64,000 bases of DNA. It comes from Proteobacteria bacterium UBA981 (GTDB lineage Bacteria > Pseudomonadota > Gammaproteobacteria > Ga0077536). This document shows, one piece after another, positions 26,140-35,538 of the stretch (position 1 is the first letter of the stretch; each line of letters begins with the position of its first letter). The stretch lies in contig DBBP01000024.1 of NCBI GenBank assembly GCA_002292285.1, forward strand, positions 1 through 64,000, read 5' to 3'. A program made the position numbers and the translations under genes. The notes below the pieces were generated by a model. It had not been told where the DNA came from and made no database searches. It worked only from the letters and a program-made list of their open reading frames with translations.

Positions 26140-28290
26140 ATGGAAGAGGTTACGCCCGCCACCTGCAGCGATTCCGGCGTCGTTTGTCTGGTGATGCTGG
26201 CACGTATGCATGAAGTCGCGGCGAACGCGGAACAGCTCGTGCATGAATTCGGTTCGAGCAGCGGCAATCTCGATGATACTGATCTGGTCAGGGCCGCGCG
26301 TTGGCTTGGACTCAAAGCACGCCAACTGACATCCACACCTGAGCGGGTACTCGACATGCCTGTACCCGCGCTTGCACGGCTCAAAGATGGCATCTACGTA
26401 ATTCTTGCGGGGGCGCGCGACAAGCGCATGTTGATTCGGCGGCACGACTCGCCTGCCAGCGAAACCTGGTCGCGCGCCGAGTTCGAAGCACAGTGGTCGG
26501 GTTCGGTGGTCTTACTCAGTCGTCGCGCAGGTTTGATCGCAGCGCCAGATCAGTTCGATTTCTCCTGGTTCCTGCCGGTCATCCTTAAGTACCGAAAGTA
26601 CCTTGGTGAGGTGTTGCTGGCGTCTTTTTTTCTGCAATTGTTTGCGCTGATTACGCCACTTTTCTTCCAGGTCATTATCGACAAGGTGCTCGTGCACCAT
26701 GGCCTCACCACCCTCGATATCCTTGCCGCGGGTTTGTTGATCGTGTCTTTGTTTGAGGTGCTGCTTGGTGGCCTGCGTACTTACGTATTCGCGCACACCA
26801 CTAACCGCATCGATGTCGCACTCGGGAGCGCATTGTTCCGGCATCTGCTGCGTCTTCCGATGGCGTACTACGAAGCGCGCCGGGTTGGTGACACTGTGGC
26901 GCGCATGCGCGAATTGGAAACGATTCGAAATTTCATCACTGGCTCTTCCATTACCGTACTGGTCGATGCGGTCTTCACCCTGGTCTTCTTCGGCGTCATG
27001 TATCTCTATAGTCCGTGGCTCACACTGAGCGTTGCCGCAACCTTGCCGCTGTACGCACTGCTCGCAATCACCCTGACGCCGGCATTGCGCGCGCGTCTGA
27101 ACGAAAAGTTCAATCGCGGTGCCGATAACCAGGCTTTTCTGGTCGAAGCCGTCACAGCCATAGAAACGCTCAAGGCTGCTGCCGTCGAACCAGCGACGCA
27201 ACGGCGCTGGGATGAGCGGCTCGCCGCGTATGTTGCCGCCAGTTTCAGAACCACTCAATTATCGAACATCGCCAATCAGCTGGCCGCCTTGATTAACAAA
27301 CTGATGGTGCTTGGGATCCTCTGGGTTGGTGCGCGACAGGTCATTGAGGGTTCGCTCAGTGTGGGGCAGCTGGTCGCCTTCAATATGCTGGCCGGCCGGA
27401 TCGCCGTGCCCATTCTGCGCTTGACGCAGTTGTGGCAGGATTTCCAACAGGCTGGCGTGTCGGTGCAGCGACTTGGCGACATTCTTAACGCACACCCGGA
27501 ACCTGCGCATAGTTCGGCACGCGGATCGCTGCCGGCGATCCGTGGCGAAATCTGTTTTGACCACGTTCGCTTTCGCTATCAGCCCGACGCACCGGAAGCG
27601 CTCAGTAATTTTTCGCTGGACGTGAATGCGGGTGAAATTGTGGGTGTGGTGGGGCGCTCAGGTTCCGGCAAGAGTACGCTCGCGAAACTCATTCAGCGCC
27701 TGCACGTGCCGGAGCGCGGGCGAGTGCTGGTCGACGGCGTTGATTTAGCGATGGTTGATACCGCCTGGCTGCGGCGCAACATCGGCGTGGTGCTACAGGA
27801 CAACGTGCTGCTCGGTCGTTCGGTACGCGAGAACATTGCTCTCGCGGATCCGGCGATGGCGATGACGCGGGTGGTGCACGCGGCAAAGATGGCTGGCGCG
27901 CATGAATTCATTCTCGCGCTACCGCAAGGTTACGACAGCGACGTGGGTGAGAACGGTTGTACGCTTTCTGGCGGCCAGCGTCAGCGAATCGCGTTTGCGC
28001 GCGCGCTGATAACTAATCCGAGAATCCTGCTCCTGGATGAGGCCACCAGCGCGCTGGATTTCGAATCGGAGGCCGCCATCCAACGCAACATGCGCTACAT
28101 CTGTAAAGGTCGCACTGTCATCATCGTCGCACATCGCCTGTCGGCGGTGCGTCAGGCCGATCGAATTATCGTTCTCGAGCAAGGACGTTTGATAGAGCAT
28201 GGGACGCATGCCGCATTGCGCCATGGCGAGGGTTACTACGCCAATCTGTGCCGCTATCAGCATGCTGTGTCGGGCAGTTCGGGATCCTGA
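26140..28290 (+). CDS. Type I secretion permease/ATPase, HlyB-like
   Basis: ABC exporter of 716 aa for unfolded protein secretion through the inner membrane. Domains: C39-like domain (about 1-130), six-helix transmembrane domain (about 145-420), ATPase (about 455-710). Walker A GRSGSGKST near 504, signature LSGGQRQR near 608, Walker B LLLDEATSALD near 628, H-loop AHRLS near 663. The C39-like domain has D-S12-G where proteases have D-C-G, and GIYVIL where they have the catalytic His, so it is inactive, as in RTX exporters such as HlyB. ATG at 26140 chosen over 26077. Confidence 0.95.
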   Translation: MEEVTPATCSDSGVVCLVMLARMHEVAANAEQLVHEFGSSSGNLDDTDLVRAARWLGLKARQLTSTPERVLDMPVPALARLKDGIYVILAGARDKRMLIRRHDSPASETWSRAEFEAQWSGSVVLLSRRAGLIAAPDQFDFSWFLPVILKYRKYLGEVLLASFFLQLFALITPLFFQVIIDKVLVHHGLTTLDILAAGLLIVSLFEVLLGGLRTYVFAHTTNRIDVALGSALFRHLLRLPMAYYEARRVGDTVARMRELETIRNFITGSSITVLVDAVFTLVFFGVMYLYSPWLTLSVAATLPLYALLAITLTPALRARLNEKFNRGADNQAFLVEAVTAIETLKAAAVEPATQRRWDERLAAYVAASFRTTQLSNIANQLAALINKLMVLGILWVGARQVIEGSLSVGQLVAFNMLAGRIAVPILRLTQLWQDFQQAGVSVQRLGDILNAHPEPAHSSARGSLPAIRGEICFDHVRFRYQPDAPEALSNFSLDVNAGEIVGVVGRSGSGKSTLAKLIQRLHVPERGRVLVDGVDLAMVDTAWLRRNIGVVLQDNVLLGRSVRENIALADPAMAMTRVVHAAKMAGAHEFILALPQGYDSDVGENGCTLSGGQRQRIAFARALITNPRILLLDEATSALDFESEAAIQRNMRYICKGRTVIIVAHRLSAVRQADRIIVLEQGRLIEHGTHAALRHGEGYYANLCRYQHAVSGSSGS

Positions 28291-28292
28291 CC

Positions 28293-29603
28293 GTGAGCGT
28301 CCGCACCGCCGAGATGGCGTTTCTGCCCGCTGCGCTCGAAGTCGCAGTGACGCCGCCGTTACCCGCGTCACGCGCCATCGCGTGGTCAATCATGCTGCTG
28401 TTTTTGGTAACTGTCGCGTGGGCAAGCGTAGCCCGGGTCGATGTTGTTGGTGTCGCCAATGGCAAGATCGTGCCGCTTGGACAAGTGAAACACGTGCAGC
28501 CTTTCGAGACGGCCATAGTGCAGGCAATTAACGTTCATGAAGGCCAGACCGTTGCCCGCAACGAGGTGTTGGTCGAACTGGATGCTGCTGCCCCGCGTGC
28601 CGATTTGAACAATCTGCTTGAGCAGCGCGCGCAAGTGGCCGACGAACAAACGCGCCTCAACGCGTTACTGAGAGGTTTTGGCACTGAAGCAACATCGCCG
28701 GAGGCCCGTACTCAACATCATCCGACGCTCCAACTGCGTATCGCAAATAACTACCGGTCCTTCGCTGCTGAACGGCAGGCGCTCGACGACGAGTCGCGGC
28801 GCAACCGTGCCGAGCGCAGGAGCATAGAAGCATCGCTGGCACAGGCCAACGCTACGTTGCCCTTATTGGCCGAACGCGCCGACGCGCTCAGACAGCTGCA
28901 CGAGAAGTCTGTGGGGCCGCGTCTGGCTTGGCTCGAACTTGAGGAACGGCGCACCGAGCGCGATTACGAACGCGCCATTCTGGCGACCCAATTGCAGGTC
29001 AATGATGCAAGTTTTGCGCAACTAGCGCAGCGCCGCGTCGCACTGGTCGCGCGAACTGATTCGCAATGGCGCAGCGAACTCGCTGAGGTCACGACTCGCG
29101 CGAGTGTTCTGGATCATGAGATTAGCAAAGCGCGTGCGCGAGTAGACAGATTCAAACTGCGAGCGCCGGTCTCCGGGACGGTACAGCAACTCGCCGTGAA
29201 CACGGTCGGTGGCGTAGTGAGCACAGCCGAGACGTTGATGCTTTTGGTGCCATCCGGTGCGCTCGGTGTGGAGGCCTGGGTTGAAAACAAGGACATTGGT
29301 TTTGTGACAGTCGGGCAGAGCGCAAAAATAAAAATCGAGACGTTCCCGTTTACCCGCTACGGGAGCATCCAGGGCCATATCGAGACTTTATCGCTCGATG
29401 CGGTGAGCTCTCCCGAGCGCGGATTAACCTATTTGGCGCAAGTGAGCATGGCGCAAAGCACGCTTGACGTTAATGGCCGGCCGGTAAAGCTCTCCGCCGG
29501 TATGGCGGTTAGCGTGGAGGTGAATTTGGGCCGGCGGCGGGTCACCGAGTTTCTCCTCGCGCCGCTATTGCGCTATCGCGATGAAGGGTTGGGTGAGCGC
29601 TGA
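28293..29603 (+). CDS. HlyD-type membrane-fusion adaptor of T1SS
   Basis: Periplasmic adaptor of 436 aa, anchored by one N-terminal helix ('IAWSIMLLFLVTVAWASVA'). Seen: 'VVGVANGKIVPLGQVKHVQP' in the first half-lipoyl region, 'VHEGQTVARNEVLVELD', a long coiled-coil hairpin (about 90-270) and C-terminal 'FKLRAPVSGTVQQLAVNTV' of the second half-lipoyl. GTG at 28293 follows the HlyB stop by 2 nt, implying translational coupling. Needs a TolC-like channel, not encoded here. No GGxGxDxxx repeat protein is in the window to serve as a substrate. Confidence 0.94.
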   Translation: MSVRTAEMAFLPAALEVAVTPPLPASRAIAWSIMLLFLVTVAWASVARVDVVGVANGKIVPLGQVKHVQPFETAIVQAINVHEGQTVARNEVLVELDAAAPRADLNNLLEQRAQVADEQTRLNALLRGFGTEATSPEARTQHHPTLQLRIANNYRSFAAERQALDDESRRNRAERRSIEASLAQANATLPLLAERADALRQLHEKSVGPRLAWLELEERRTERDYERAILATQLQVNDASFAQLAQRRVALVARTDSQWRSELAEVTTRASVLDHEISKARARVDRFKLRAPVSGTVQQLAVNTVGGVVSTAETLMLLVPSGALGVEAWVENKDIGFVTVGQSAKIKIETFPFTRYGSIQGHIETLSLDAVSSPERGLTYLAQVSMAQSTLDVNGRPVKLSAGMAVSVEVNLGRRRVTEFLLAPLLRYRDEGLGER

Positions 29604-29697
29604 GAGCGACCTCATTGCGACGACCTGCCGGAGGACTCCCGGCGCCACCACAAAAATGGCTACACTTAGGCCAGATTGTGAAAAAGGACACCTGACG

Positions 29698-30831
29698 ATG
29701 GCACTTAGCTACGCCAACATCATCGACGCCGACGGCCACGTGCTTGAACCGGCTGATACCTGGGAACGCTACATCGAGCCGAAGTTTCGCGACCGTGCGC
29801 TCAGAATTCGCGTGGACGATGGACGCGAAGTGCTGGAGATTAACGGCAAGCCCTCGAGGTTTTTCGACGTCCGGGTTCTCAATGCGCTCGGCGCGATGGG
29901 GAAGACTTCCGCGGAAATCGAACAAATGATGGCTGACCCTTACCCCTCGAACGCGCCCTATGGTTCGATGGATCCGCGTGAACGGCTGGCGGTGATGGAC
30001 GAGCAGGGCATCGCCAAGGCGATTTTATATCCGAGTCTCGGTCTGGTGTGGGAATGCGAGCTCGACGATGCCGAGCTATCACTCGCCTATGCGCAGGCCT
30101 ATAACCGCTGGATTTGCGATTTCTGCGCGGACTCTGGTGGTCGATTGATCGCAGTCGCACATATATCGTTGGCCGACCCGGCCGCGGCTGCAGACGAGCT
30201 GGAACGCTCCGTGCGCGCGGGCGCTAAAGGTGCATTTCTCGCCCCTTACACTTTGACCCGCGTTCCGCATGCGCACCCTGACCACGATGCGTTTTGGGCG
30301 CGCGCACAGGAACTCGACGTGCCGATCGCCATTCATCCAATGGCAGAGAATCCGAAAATTCGCACTTACCAGCGCTTCGACGGCATGAGCAGCGCATCCT
30401 GGATGCAGAACGCGCTCGGTATGCAGGGACCGCAGCAAGCGTTCTATGGTCTGTTTCAGTGGGGACTGTTCGACCGCTTTCCAAAGGTCAAAATTGTCGT
30501 GCTTGAATCCGGTGCCGGCTGGATTGGCGCGTCACTCGATCGCATGGACACCATTTTTTCAACCACGTTAGGCGAGAGCGTACCGCTGAAAGAAAAGCCA
30601 AGTACCTATTTCAAACGACAGTGTTGGATATCCGGCGACCCGGACGAGCGCGCGCTTGCCCACATTATCGACTACGTCGGCACCGATCGGTTTTTCTGGG
30701 CGACCGACTATCCGCACTTCGATCACCCGGGGAATTTCATGGAAGAGCTGGAAGAACTCGTCGCCCCCATGTCCGAAGTCAATCGGAATAATTTATTGGG
30801 CGAGAGTGCCGCTGCGGTCTACGGGATCTGA
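29698..30831 (+). CDS. Amidohydrolase-family protein (ACMSD-like), paralogue A
   Basis: Metal-dependent TIM-barrel protein of the amidohydrolase-2 group, 377 aa. Seen: 'IIDADGHVLEPADTWERY' with D-G-H in place of the usual H-x-H pair, 'LYPSLGLVWECELDDAE', 'PIAIHPM' for the third metal His, 'VLESGAGWIGASLDRMD', and 'FWATDYPHFDHPGNF' with the terminal Asp. Relatives hydrolyse or decarboxylate aromatic and unsaturated acids. ATG at 29698 has AAGGA at 29683-29687. A near-twin of equal length lies at 52680-53813. It follows the T1SS pair by 94 bp but is functionally unlike it. Confidence 0.92.
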   Translation: MALSYANIIDADGHVLEPADTWERYIEPKFRDRALRIRVDDGREVLEINGKPSRFFDVRVLNALGAMGKTSAEIEQMMADPYPSNAPYGSMDPRERLAVMDEQGIAKAILYPSLGLVWECELDDAELSLAYAQAYNRWICDFCADSGGRLIAVAHISLADPAAAADELERSVRAGAKGAFLAPYTLTRVPHAHPDHDAFWARAQELDVPIAIHPMAENPKIRTYQRFDGMSSASWMQNALGMQGPQQAFYGLFQWGLFDRFPKVKIVVLESGAGWIGASLDRMDTIFSTTLGESVPLKEKPSTYFKRQCWISGDPDERALAHIIDYVGTDRFFWATDYPHFDHPGNFMEELEELVAPMSEVNRNNLLGESAAAVYGI

Positions 30832-30852
30832 TCGACGCGCTTGTCGCGCGGG

Positions 30853-31722
30853 TCAGGCCGGTAACAACATTGCTCGCGCCGCTGCGGGCGAAGCCGGCTC
30901 CCGGCCAAGGGCTCGGCCGCGCTCGACCGCCCAACGCACGAAATCGGCGTTGCTGGCCGCAACGCTGCCGTCGTCCAGTATCGCGCTGTCCTCAAAACCA
31001 ACGCGCACGTGCGCGCCGTCGTCGATCGTGAGTTTCGCGATTTCAAAGACGCTGTCTTCGATGCCGTGCGCAATCCAGCTCGCGTCGGGAAAAACCTCCT
31101 GCAGGCTATCGACCATGAAGCGATAGCTACGCGCGTTACCGGGCATTACCTGCAGGCCGTCACCAAAGCGCCCGCCGAATTCGAGTAATACGTAGCGTGG
31201 CGATGCCAGCAAGCCGTCTTCCACCAGCATCACCACTGTAGACAGAAAGCCGCAATCGAGCGCGGTTGCTTCCGGGACAATACCGCGCGCCGAACACACC
31301 GCGAGAAGTGCCTGCATATCGCTGTAGGTGTTCGGAATAACGAGCGAGTCGCGACCTGCCTTGGCGTTCGCGATATGCAGGACGAGATAGCCCGGGTTGA
31401 GCGCGATCATGTCGACCGGTTCCGGGGTATCGGTGAGCGTCTTCAGCACAGTGTCGATGGGTACGTCCGCCGTTCGCACAGTCGTGTGGTTGAGAATCAA
31501 ATCGGTTTGCCCCCGAATCAATCGGTCTGCCTCGCTGTACCAAGCAGGGTCGTAACTAATACTGCCGTCGGTGCCCCGAGCATGGAAATGCACGATCGCG
31601 GCACCCGCGTCCGCGCAGCGCTTGGCCTCTGCGGCAACCTCCACCGGCGTCCACGGCACGGTGCCGGCTACCTCACGTCCGCGCGTGCCGTTCAGGCAGG
31701 CTTTGATCACTAATTCGTCCAT
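30853..31722 (-). CDS. BKACE (DUF849) beta-keto acid cleavage enzyme
   Basis: Zinc-dependent TIM-barrel enzyme of 289 aa. Beta-keto acid cleavage enzymes condense a beta-keto acid with acetyl-CoA to give acetoacetate and a new acyl-CoA. Seen: 'VIKACLNGTRGRE' at the start, HFHARGTDG with the two zinc His, 'LNHTTVRTADVP', 'ALNPGYLV' and 'PDASWIAHGIEDSVFE', 'HVRVGFEDSAI'. ATG-ATG start; the second (31722) is used. Divergent from a nitroreductase-like gene. It converges with the amidohydrolase ending at 30831. Substrate unknown. Confidence 0.93.
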   Translation of the reverse strand: MDELVIKACLNGTRGREVAGTVPWTPVEVAAEAKRCADAGAAIVHFHARGTDGSISYDPAWYSEADRLIRGQTDLILNHTTVRTADVPIDTVLKTLTDTPEPVDMIALNPGYLVLHIANAKAGRDSLVIPNTYSDMQALLAVCSARGIVPEATALDCGFLSTVVMLVEDGLLASPRYVLLEFGGRFGDGLQVMPGNARSYRFMVDSLQEVFPDASWIAHGIEDSVFEIAKLTIDDGAHVRVGFEDSAILDDGSVAASNADFVRWAVERGRALGREPASPAAARAMLLPA

Positions 31723-31846
31723 CAATCTACTGGTCCCAGGTTATTCAATCGGAGCAAGCGCACGACCTTTCTGCCCGAATGGCAGCTTGTGGCGCGCAGA
31801 CGATCACGATACAACCGTGACAACAAAACTATATAGGGGTGCGGCA

Positions 31847-32503
31847 TTGAGTGATATCGGATTGTTTGAAGCCATCTATTCCACTCGGTCTATGCGTCGC
31901 CTGAAACCCGATCCGATCCCGCGTGAGGTCCTTGACCAGATTATTACCGCTGGCGTCCACGCGCCAAGTGGCAGCAACTTTCAGAATTGGGGGTTCGTTA
32001 TCGTCGAAGCAGCCGACGATAAGCGCTTTATTCGCGATCAATATCTCAAGTACTACCGCGAGATGGAACGTCTGGGCTCTATTCCGCGCATGGCCGATAT
32101 CCCGCCCGACCGGCGGCGCCTTTTCGAAGCCGCTATCCATCTGGCCGAGCACATGGACGAAGTGCCCGTGATTATGCTCGCCTGCACCGGGACGGATTTT
32201 CCGACTTACGCCGACGCCAACAATCCGCGTTCAATCACAGCGACGCTGCACGCCTCAATATACCCGGCCGTGCAAAATATCCTGTTGGCAGCCCGGGCTC
32301 TCGGTGTCGGCGCGACCCTGACCACCTTGCATTACTTCTTCGAAGAAGAGCTTAAGCAACGCCTCCACATTCCGACCGATAAAGAAATCGCCGGTCTCAT
32401 TCCGATGGGCTATCCACACGGACGCTTCGGCCCTACAACTCGCGGGCCGGCGTCGGACGTGACGCATTGGGGGCGCTGGGGCGAAGTGGGTCAGGAGGTC
32501 TGA
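31847..32503 (+). CDS. Nitroreductase family protein
   Basis: FMN-dependent nitroreductase of about 218 aa. Seen: 'IYSTRSMRRLKPDPIP' for the FMN phosphate, 'AGVHAPSGSNFQNWGFVIV', 'IYPAVQNILLAARALGVG' in the dimer helix, and 'KEIAGLIPMGYP'. TTG at 31847 is the likely start because AGGGG lies about 9 nt upstream and the protein then begins like known family members; a GTG at 31817 is an alternative. An ATG farther up would lie inside the divergent BKACE gene. Paralogue of the nitroreductase at 15278-15934, but only distantly similar. Confidence 0.88.
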   Translation: MSDIGLFEAIYSTRSMRRLKPDPIPREVLDQIITAGVHAPSGSNFQNWGFVIVEAADDKRFIRDQYLKYYREMERLGSIPRMADIPPDRRRLFEAAIHLAEHMDEVPVIMLACTGTDFPTYADANNPRSITATLHASIYPAVQNILLAARALGVGATLTTLHYFFEEELKQRLHIPTDKEIAGLIPMGYPHGRFGPTTRGPASDVTHWGRWGEVGQEV

Positions 32504-32656
32504 GTCGTTCGATGAGTTCACTGCCAGCGTAGCCGGCGGGTGTTTAGCCGAAAACGACGGAACAGCTTGTCGCTGTTGAGCGATTGGCGAATTGGTTCAA
32601 GAATATACGATCGAGGCTTAATATAAGTACTCCAGATACACGCGGAGAGAGAATCA

Positions 32657-33019
32657 ATGAGTGAAGGCAGTCTGTACGAGCGCCTCGGCGGCGAAGAGGG
32701 AATTCGCAAGTTCGCCACCACACTTTTCGACAAGCATGCGAGCAACCCCACGATCATGGCTCGTTATACGAACAGCAATCGCGACGATGTGATTCGCCTG
32801 GTGACAGAATTTGTTTGCGCTGGCACTGGCGGCCCACAGACCTACAGTGGTAAGGACATGCTCGCAGCGCACAAGGGCATGAACATCAGCGAGGTGGAGT
32901 ACATGGCGGTTCTTGACGATATCGTCGCGGCACTCACAGCGAATAATGTCGCTCAGCGTGAACAGGAAGAATTTTTGATGATCGCCTATTCACTGCGCGC
33001 CGAAATTCTACACGTCTAG
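32657..33019 (+). CDS. Group 1 truncated haemoglobin
   Basis: Two-on-two haemoglobin of 120 aa. Seen: 'SLYERLGGEEGIRKFATTLF' (helix A/B), and LAAHKGM with the proximal haem ligand His72 (F8). At the position where oxygen-binding members carry Tyr B10 the sequence has Phe24 (TLFDKH), implying altered ligand stabilisation. Known roles include NO dioxygenation and oxygen sensing. Start ATG 32657 with GAGAGA about 8 nt upstream. It lies directly downstream of a nitroreductase on the same strand with a 153-bp gap. Confidence 0.92.
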   Translation: MSEGSLYERLGGEEGIRKFATTLFDKHASNPTIMARYTNSNRDDVIRLVTEFVCAGTGGPQTYSGKDMLAAHKGMNISEVEYMAVLDDIVAALTANNVAQREQEEFLMIAYSLRAEILHV

Positions 33020-33259
33020 CAGGTCGCTTAAGTTCGTGCGGGGAAGGATTCGGCCGACACTGGCAGGAGGCCGTCGCAGCGAGGCTAGCGCGCGCGAACG
33101 AGGAATTTATTGACCCTTATTGAAGGGGAAGCACGGCCGTTCTTGAACGGGCTGGGGTGGGAGTTCACGTCACGAAGTTTCAGCGTCCAGGCTAACGCGC
33201 AGACGCTGGAACCAGGTTCGCCGCTGCCGCGTGGTTCGCGGCAGCGGGTCAGTCTTCTG

Positions 33260-34993
33260 TCAGGCGGCGCCTTGCAGTTTCTCGTTGGCGACGCGGCCAC
33301 GACCGTGGCGCAACAGTTCGCCTGAGTGCACATTGGTCTGCTCGTCGTTCTCAATGGTTACTTCACCATTAATCAGAACGTAACGATAGCCTTTAGCTTT
33401 CTGAATTCGGCGCCATTCGTTGCCGGGTAAATCGTGTGCGACCTCAGCTGGTAACACTTCGAGTTTGTCGAAGTCATAAACCAGCACGTCGGCCGGTGCG
33501 CCGACTTTCAACACGCCACGATCGGGACAGCCTGCGACCTGTGCCGGCAACGCCGACAAGCGCCAGTGCGCGTCTTCCAGGCTCAACATGCCATGCTCGC
33601 GGACGATTTTCGTCAGCGCTTCGGTCGGGTAACGGCCGGCAGTGAGGAACTTGGTGTGCGCGCCGCCGTCGGATACGCCGAACAGGATGTAGGGGTTATC
33701 GACGATTTCCTTGAGCAAATCGAGACGCTGGTTCGGCGGCATGGCAAAGAACTCAGTACCCAGCTTGTCGGCGACGACGATGTCGAGCATGGCATCGACG
33801 ACGTGTTTGCCGGTTTTCTCTGCAATAAGGCCGATGGTGTGATCGAGCCATTGTTCGGTTTCAGGCGTCGCCGGGCCGGTCACAATAATCTCGGCGAACG
33901 GGCCGACCACGAAGGCAGGCACCTGATCACGCAGCGCCTGACGACGTTCCGGATCGGCCAGTTTTGCCAGTCGTTCTTCCTGGGTGCCGAGGGTTGCCTC
34001 GCGCCATGCCGGACATTCGTCGAACAAATTCCAGTCTTCAAACGTGAATGTGAAGCCGGCATCGGTGGTGACGCCTTGGCCATACACGCGAATACCTTGT
34101 TCGCGGCAGCGGTCGAGCCACGACATCACCTTGCGGTGCACGTGCGGTAGCCCGTCCTGTGCCTGCACGACGTTAAAGATCATGGGTCGGCCACTCACCT
34201 CAGCAAGCTCAGCGAGGTGTTGTTGGTCGGCTTTCGGATTGCCAGAGACCATGGTGCACTGCATATGCCCGGCGTTGCGATCGCGCAGCACTTTGGCAAA
34301 CTCCAGCGCGGTCTCGTTGTGCATGATGTCTGTCGGCATTGCGGTACCGTCGTAGTCGAGCTGCGCGGCGCCCGGACCTGACGGCGGCAGGCGTTGCATC
34401 GACCAGCCACAGCCGCCAGCGTCCATTGCTTCGTGCAACACGCGACACATCTCTTTGTGTTCGGCTTCCGTCGGCAAGGTACCTGCTTTGGCTGCATCAA
34501 GGCCCATAACCGACACCATAATCGGACTGATGGGCACGTAAGGCACAATGTTCATAGACTTCGGTGTGCGTTCGACGCTATCGAGAAATTCAGGAAATGT
34601 TTCCCAATCCCACGGCATGCCTTCTTTCATAGAGGCGAGTGGGATAGCTTCGACCCGTGTCATGGTCAGCATGGCGCGTTCACGCGACTCTGCTGCGACC
34701 GGCGCGAAGCCGAATCCGCAGTTGCCGATCACCACGGTCGTGATGCCGTGCCAGCCAGAAATGGTGCAGTAGGGGTCCCAGAACAACTGTGCATCGTAGT
34801 GGGTATGTAAGTCGACAAAACCCGGCGCGACAATCATGCCGCTGGCGTCAAGGACCTTGTCCGCGCGGTTGTCGTCGATGAAACCGATGTCGGCAATCAC
34901 GCCGTCTTTGATGGCGATGTCGCCGCGAAAGCGTGGTGTGCGCGACCCGTCTACCACCATGCCGCCTTTGATTATTGTGTCGAATTCAGCCAT
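33260..34993 (-). CDS. N-acyl-D-amino-acid deacylase-like amidohydrolase
   Basis: Large amidohydrolase of 577 aa related to D-aminoacylases. Seen: 'IIKGGMVVDGSRTPRFRGD', 'APGFVDLHTHYDAQLFWDP' with the HTH metal motif, 'VVIGNCGFGFAPV', 'FGVSDGGAHTKFL' with the late Asp, and the C-terminal 'GVLKVGAPADVLVYD'. Cytoplasmic and zinc-dependent. Expected reaction: hydrolysis of an N-acyl bond. ATG at 34993 has GAGAGG upstream. It is the last gene of a minus-strand run with the DUF35, thiolase-like and amidohydrolase genes (127-bp gap before it). Confidence 0.93.
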   Translation of the reverse strand: MAEFDTIIKGGMVVDGSRTPRFRGDIAIKDGVIADIGFIDDNRADKVLDASGMIVAPGFVDLHTHYDAQLFWDPYCTISGWHGITTVVIGNCGFGFAPVAAESRERAMLTMTRVEAIPLASMKEGMPWDWETFPEFLDSVERTPKSMNIVPYVPISPIMVSVMGLDAAKAGTLPTEAEHKEMCRVLHEAMDAGGCGWSMQRLPPSGPGAAQLDYDGTAMPTDIMHNETALEFAKVLRDRNAGHMQCTMVSGNPKADQQHLAELAEVSGRPMIFNVVQAQDGLPHVHRKVMSWLDRCREQGIRVYGQGVTTDAGFTFTFEDWNLFDECPAWREATLGTQEERLAKLADPERRQALRDQVPAFVVGPFAEIIVTGPATPETEQWLDHTIGLIAEKTGKHVVDAMLDIVVADKLGTEFFAMPPNQRLDLLKEIVDNPYILFGVSDGGAHTKFLTAGRYPTEALTKIVREHGMLSLEDAHWRLSALPAQVAGCPDRGVLKVGAPADVLVYDFDKLEVLPAEVAHDLPGNEWRRIQKAKGYRYVLINGEVTIENDEQTNVHSGELLRHGRGRVANEKLQGAA

Positions 34994-35121
34994 TGCTGTT
35001 CCTCTCGTACTAGTGGGTATCTGATTTTGCTGGGCAGATTATTGCACCGGCTCGCGCCGAACTGATACCTGTTTCGTCGCTCACCGGCCCGAATGGGCGC
35101 GATCAACTGGCAGCAGCGGGG

Positions 35122-35538
35122 TCAGGCGAGGCTAAACACGTGCAGTTTCTGCCCATTTGCGTGGCTGATAAAGGCAATCTCGACGGCGGCGTCAAACTCA
35201 ATCGCATCGTGGTCAGTGCCCTGCAGATTGCTGATCAAACGCAGTCCCCGCTGTTCTTCAAGTTCAACTTCAACAACCACATACGGCACCCGTGCGGCCG
35301 CGGCCGGATGGACCGGGTGGGTGACCACGGTCCAGGTCGAGATGCGACCACGTCCGGACAGCGGCGCCCACACATACTGATCACTCGCGCAAAACGTGCA
35401 CAGTGGCGCGGGCTGCCAGCGTAATTTCGAGCACAACTCACAGCGCTGCATGACCAATTGCTCATCATTGCAGGCTTGCCAGAAGGGCTCAGCACCGTAT
35501 TCAGGGACTGGGTAGGGAAAATCAACGATATCGTTCAT
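35122..35538 (-). CDS. OB-fold/zinc-ribbon DUF35 protein
   Basis: DUF35 protein of 138 aa. Zinc ribbon with Cys33, Cys36, Cys47 and Cys50 (CELC...CTFC), then an OB-fold domain ('GRGRISTWTVVTHPVHP', 'PYVVVEVELEE'). Family knowledge: DUF35 proteins bind acyl-CoA and pair with thiolase-like enzymes, for example ChsH2 DUF35 with Ltp2. Its start overlaps the stop of the thiolase-like gene by 4 bp (ATGA), so the two are translationally coupled and probably form a complex. Confidence 0.92.
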   Translation of the reverse strand: MNDIVDFPYPVPEYGAEPFWQACNDEQLVMQRCELCSKLRWQPAPLCTFCASDQYVWAPLSGRGRISTWTVVTHPVHPAAAARVPYVVVEVELEEQRGLRLISNLQGTDHDAIEFDAAVEIAFISHANGQKLHVFSLA

